Shown here piece by piece: positions 61,934-64,000 of a stretch of DNA of 64,000 nucleotides. The position numbers were made by a program, and so were the translations under genes. This DNA comes from Arthrobacter sp. 35W. Its GTDB lineage: Bacteria; Actinomycetota; Actinomycetes; Actinomycetales; Micrococcaceae. How positions within the stretch are numbered: position 1 is the stretch's first letter; each line of letters starts with the position of its first letter. Under the pieces are notes generated by a model that ran no database searches, was not told the DNA's origin, and worked only from the letters and a program-made list of their open reading frames with translations. Location: contig NZ_KI519455.1 in NCBI RefSeq assembly GCF_000482545.1, forward strand, positions 806,001 to 870,000, given 5' to 3'.

Positions 61934-63469
61934 ATGAGCGTTCCGGTCGGCAGTTCCGGTGGCGCCGCCACCACGGCAGGGCCGACGATGGCGGAGCAAT
62001 TGGCCGCGCTGAGGCTCCCCACCCTGCCACCGGCCGCCCCCGGCACCCGCGGCGAAGCACGTGACGCCCTTGGGGCGGTGCGGGCGGACTACGGCGCCTG
62101 CGTTGACGCCCTCGCCGAGGTCGCAGCCCTGGAAGCCCGGGTAGCGGCCTGCAAGGCCGCCCTGATTGACAGGCTCGCCGCCGCCGGCACCGCCGAAGCA
62201 GCGGCGTTGGGCTTCGACACCCGGCAGCAGGGCATCGGCGACGCCTCCACCACCGCGGAACTGGCCACCGTGTTGTGCATCCCGGAACGGAGCGCCGCGA
62301 ACCTGCGGGCCCAGTGCGTGGCGCTCGTACGCGAGCACCCCCACACCCTTCAGGCCCTGGGGGCGGGCAGGTTCTCCTGGCAGCACGCCCTCGCCATCCT
62401 GGACCAGGCCCTCTCCATCCAGAACGTGCCCGACATGCCCCGGGACGTGGTCGACGCCTTCGAACGCGACCTGGTCGAGGCCGCCTGCGGGGTGACGGTG
62501 ACCCGGTTCACCGCCGCGGCCAACCGCCGCCGTGAACGCCTGCACCCCGAGAGCATCCAGACCCGGGCCACGGCCGCCCGGGCGGGCAGGTGCCTGGACC
62601 TGCAGCCGGGCCGGGACGGCATGTCCTACCTGGGCCTGTACCTGCCCGCCGAAACGGCCCAGGCCGTGTGGAACCACGCCACCGCCGCCGCCCGCGCCCT
62701 GCAGGGCCCCGCCGAGCCGCGCACCCTTACCCAGCTGCGCCTGGACGTCGCCGCGGCCCTGCTGCTGGGCCAGGAGACGGCCGACGCCAAGGCCGGGCAC
62801 CCGGCACCCCGGGCCCAGATCCTTCTCACCGTGCCCATCCTGTCCCTGCTGGGCGTCTCCGACGGGCCGGCCGAGCTGGAGGGGTGCGGGCCCGTCCCGG
62901 CCTCGATCGCCCGCCGGCTGGCCGCGCAGGCCCCCTCGTTCCAACGCCTGCTCACCGACCCGCACACCGGGGAGCCCGTGGCGCTCTCACCGGGCACCTA
63001 CCGGGTGAGCGAGGCCATGCGGGCCTGGCTGCGGGCCAGGGACAGGACCTGCACGTTCCCCGGCTGCAGCACCGTCACCGCCGACACCCAGCTGGACCAC
63101 CTGCTGGCCTGGGAACACGGCGGGAAAACCAGCGAGGACAACCTGGCCAGCGAATGCCCCAAACACCACCTCGTCAAACACCATAAGGACGGGAAGACCC
63201 GCACCGGCCCCACAAAGACAAACCCCACGAAAACAAAACAGCCGGGAGGTGCGCCCGCCGGGCCCGGGATTAGGGGCTGGACACCGCAGATGACCGAGAC
63301 CGGGCGCCCCGGCTGGACCTCACCCGCGGGCCGCTACCACCCGCCCGAACCGCTGGATTCCACCCCGCCCGACTACCCGGACTGGCTTCAGGACAACATC
63401 AACGGGCGGACGGGCACCGCGGACTACAGCATCCTGGAGCACGCCGTCACCGTGCGCCTCGCCGGATGA
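61934..63469 (+). CDS. DUF222 / HNH endonuclease protein (13E12-type repeat family)
   Basis: 511 residues. The helical DUF222 domain fills about residues 50-330 (VALVREHPHTLQALGAGRFS, YLGLYLPAETAQAVWNHATA). The HNH domain follows: RDRTCTFPGCSTVTADTQLD, HLLAWEHGG, NLASECPKHHLVKHHKDG, with the usual CxxPGC, DHxxxW and CxxHHxxKH zinc/catalytic residues. Such proteins are multi-copy in Arthrobacter and mycobacteria, often near mobile DNA, and are probably DNA-nicking or cutting enzymes. The C-terminal ~90 residues are Pro/Thr-rich and unordered. Confidence 0.93.
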   Translation: MSVPVGSSGGAATTAGPTMAEQLAALRLPTLPPAAPGTRGEARDALGAVRADYGACVDALAEVAALEARVAACKAALIDRLAAAGTAEAAALGFDTRQQGIGDASTTAELATVLCIPERSAANLRAQCVALVREHPHTLQALGAGRFSWQHALAILDQALSIQNVPDMPRDVVDAFERDLVEAACGVTVTRFTAAANRRRERLHPESIQTRATAARAGRCLDLQPGRDGMSYLGLYLPAETAQAVWNHATAAARALQGPAEPRTLTQLRLDVAAALLLGQETADAKAGHPAPRAQILLTVPILSLLGVSDGPAELEGCGPVPASIARRLAAQAPSFQRLLTDPHTGEPVALSPGTYRVSEAMRAWLRARDRTCTFPGCSTVTADTQLDHLLAWEHGGKTSEDNLASECPKHHLVKHHKDGKTRTGPTKTNPTKTKQPGGAPAGPGIRGWTPQMTETGRPGWTSPAGRYHPPEPLDSTPPDYPDWLQDNINGRTGTADYSILEHAVTVRLAG

Positions 63470-63541
63470 CGTGCGGCGGGACAGGCAGCCCGATGGGACA
63501 GGCCGCGGCCGAAACAGACTTGCCGGCACGGTGGCACCAAG

Positions 63542-63740
63542 CCGGCACCGAAGTCGGACGACTCCACGAAGGACCAACGCCGAAGCGTCGGGACCAAAGT
63601 GCGTCGACTCATCGAGGAACCTTCCACGACGGACCAACAGGGGAACGCCGGCACCGAAGCGGGTCGGCTCCGCGAGGAACACTCCGTGAAGGACTAACGG
63701 CGGAAACTCGGGGCCAGCGTCGACAAAACTCGAAAGCGGC
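63542..63740. repeat. Degenerate 60-bp tandem repeats after the HNH gene
   Basis: Three units align with 60-bp period: 63542-63587 (14-bp deletion), 63588-63647 and 63648-63707, plus a worn fourth. Common core patterns are GGCACCGAAG, CTCC/CTCATCGAGGAA and GGACCAAC/GGACTAAC. No frame keeps a convincing protein. Identity between units is only moderate, so the array is old. Confidence 0.6.
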
Positions 63741-63824
63741 CCGCCGCCTGTGAATTGGACAGGCAGCGGAGCGCTTTTCGCGTGCCGTCGGTGCTGCCGC
63801 CGTCGCCAGCGCAGGACCGCGGCG

Positions 63825-64000
63825 CTAGTTCGACCGGCGCTGCGCCGGCCGGCGCCAGCGCAGGGCTGCCACGCCCCAGACCGCTAGGAACACGGCCACG
63901 AGGGCCAGGCCGGCGTGGCCCAGGTCCAGCTCGGCCAGCCAGGTAGTGACGGGGTCGTTAAGGTCCAGCACGGTGTGCAGGACGCCGCCAATGGTGATGA
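63825..64000 (-). CDS. C-terminus of a probable nickel/cobalt transporter (NiCoT); cut by window edge
   Basis: Only the last 58 codons are present; the frame is open to the window edge. The sequence VTTWLAELDLGHAGLALVAV, then FLAVWGVAALRWRRP, looks like the final membrane helix of HoxN/HupN/NixA-type Ni/Co permeases, which end with an LDLxxxGxxxVxxFxxxW pattern and a basic tail. The diagnostic HX4DH motif of helix 2 is outside the window, so the assignment is tentative. Confidence 0.55.
   Translation of the reverse strand, partial: ITIGGVLHTVLDLNDPVTTWLAELDLGHAGLALVAVFLAVWGVAALRWRRPAQRRSN

Overview
The window is GC-rich, densely coded DNA from an actinobacterium, most likely an Arthrobacter-like member of the Micrococcaceae. 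The pointers are the codon bias, frequent GTG/TTG starts, a DUF222/HNH endonuclease gene, double-Lrp and LacI regulators, and sugar ABC operons with no dedicated ATPase gene. This placement is an inference; there is no rRNA or other marker gene here. I found no tRNA, rRNA or CRISPR.

Layout. (1) 1-6486: a polyamine-type catabolic and uptake operon: PuuC-like aldehyde dehydrogenase (cut by the window edge), PuuD-like glutamine amidotransferase-fold hydrolase, DUF3830 protein, complete PotD/B/C/A-type ABC importer, then a double-domain Lrp/AsnC regulator. (2) 6500-8585: an AbiEi/AbiEii type IV toxin-antitoxin pair behind an AT-rich promoter with inverted repeats. (3) 8586-9129: a structured convergent intergenic region with a perfect 52-bp palindrome and a long hairpin. 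(4) 9130-17141 (minus strand): ArsR regulator, NAD(P)H oxidoreductase, drug-type MFS exporter, a 1245-residue acyltransferase/kinase fusion protein and an unrecognised 489-residue helical protein. This is the best candidate for an undescribed small-molecule system.

(5) 17142-17864: mobile-element debris, including a 228-bp element with 16-bp terminal inverted repeats and a 153-bp nuclease-gene fragment that recurs at 33408. (6) 17865-31996: an alpha-glucan region. On the minus strand are LacI, GH13 alpha-glucosidase, maltose-type binding protein, two permeases, a small membrane protein and a PfkB sugar kinase. On the plus strand are a second LacI paralogue, a leader peptide, glycogen phosphorylase and GlgC. 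Both arms have a TTGACA promoter with a near-identical LacI-type operator at the start site, so import and hydrolysis are probably co-regulated with glycogen turnover. (7) 32098-33651: a broken GGDEF gene, two IS3-type transposase tails and other gene fragments.

(8) 33767-35681: small housekeeping-type genes. (9) 35833-43143: a surface adhesin of about 2436 residues with seven SdrD-type B repeats and a non-canonical LGSTG sorting signal. (10) 43368-48314: AraC regulator, DUF308-lipase fusion, PAP2/diacylglycerol kinase fusion and thioesterase. (11) 48425-57168: a tightly packed catabolic operon (XRE-cupin regulator, MFS, FAD oxidoreductase, class III CoA-transferase, enoyl-CoA hydratase, DHDPS-family enzyme, atypical SDR, aldehyde dehydrogenase) of unknown substrate. 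(12) 57318-60618: a FadR-type GntR regulator divergent from an MFS and L-idonate-5-dehydrogenase-like pair. (13) 60748-64000: a membrane protein, a decayed ORF, a DUF222/HNH protein followed by 60-bp degenerate tandem repeats, and the tail of a probable nickel/cobalt transporter.
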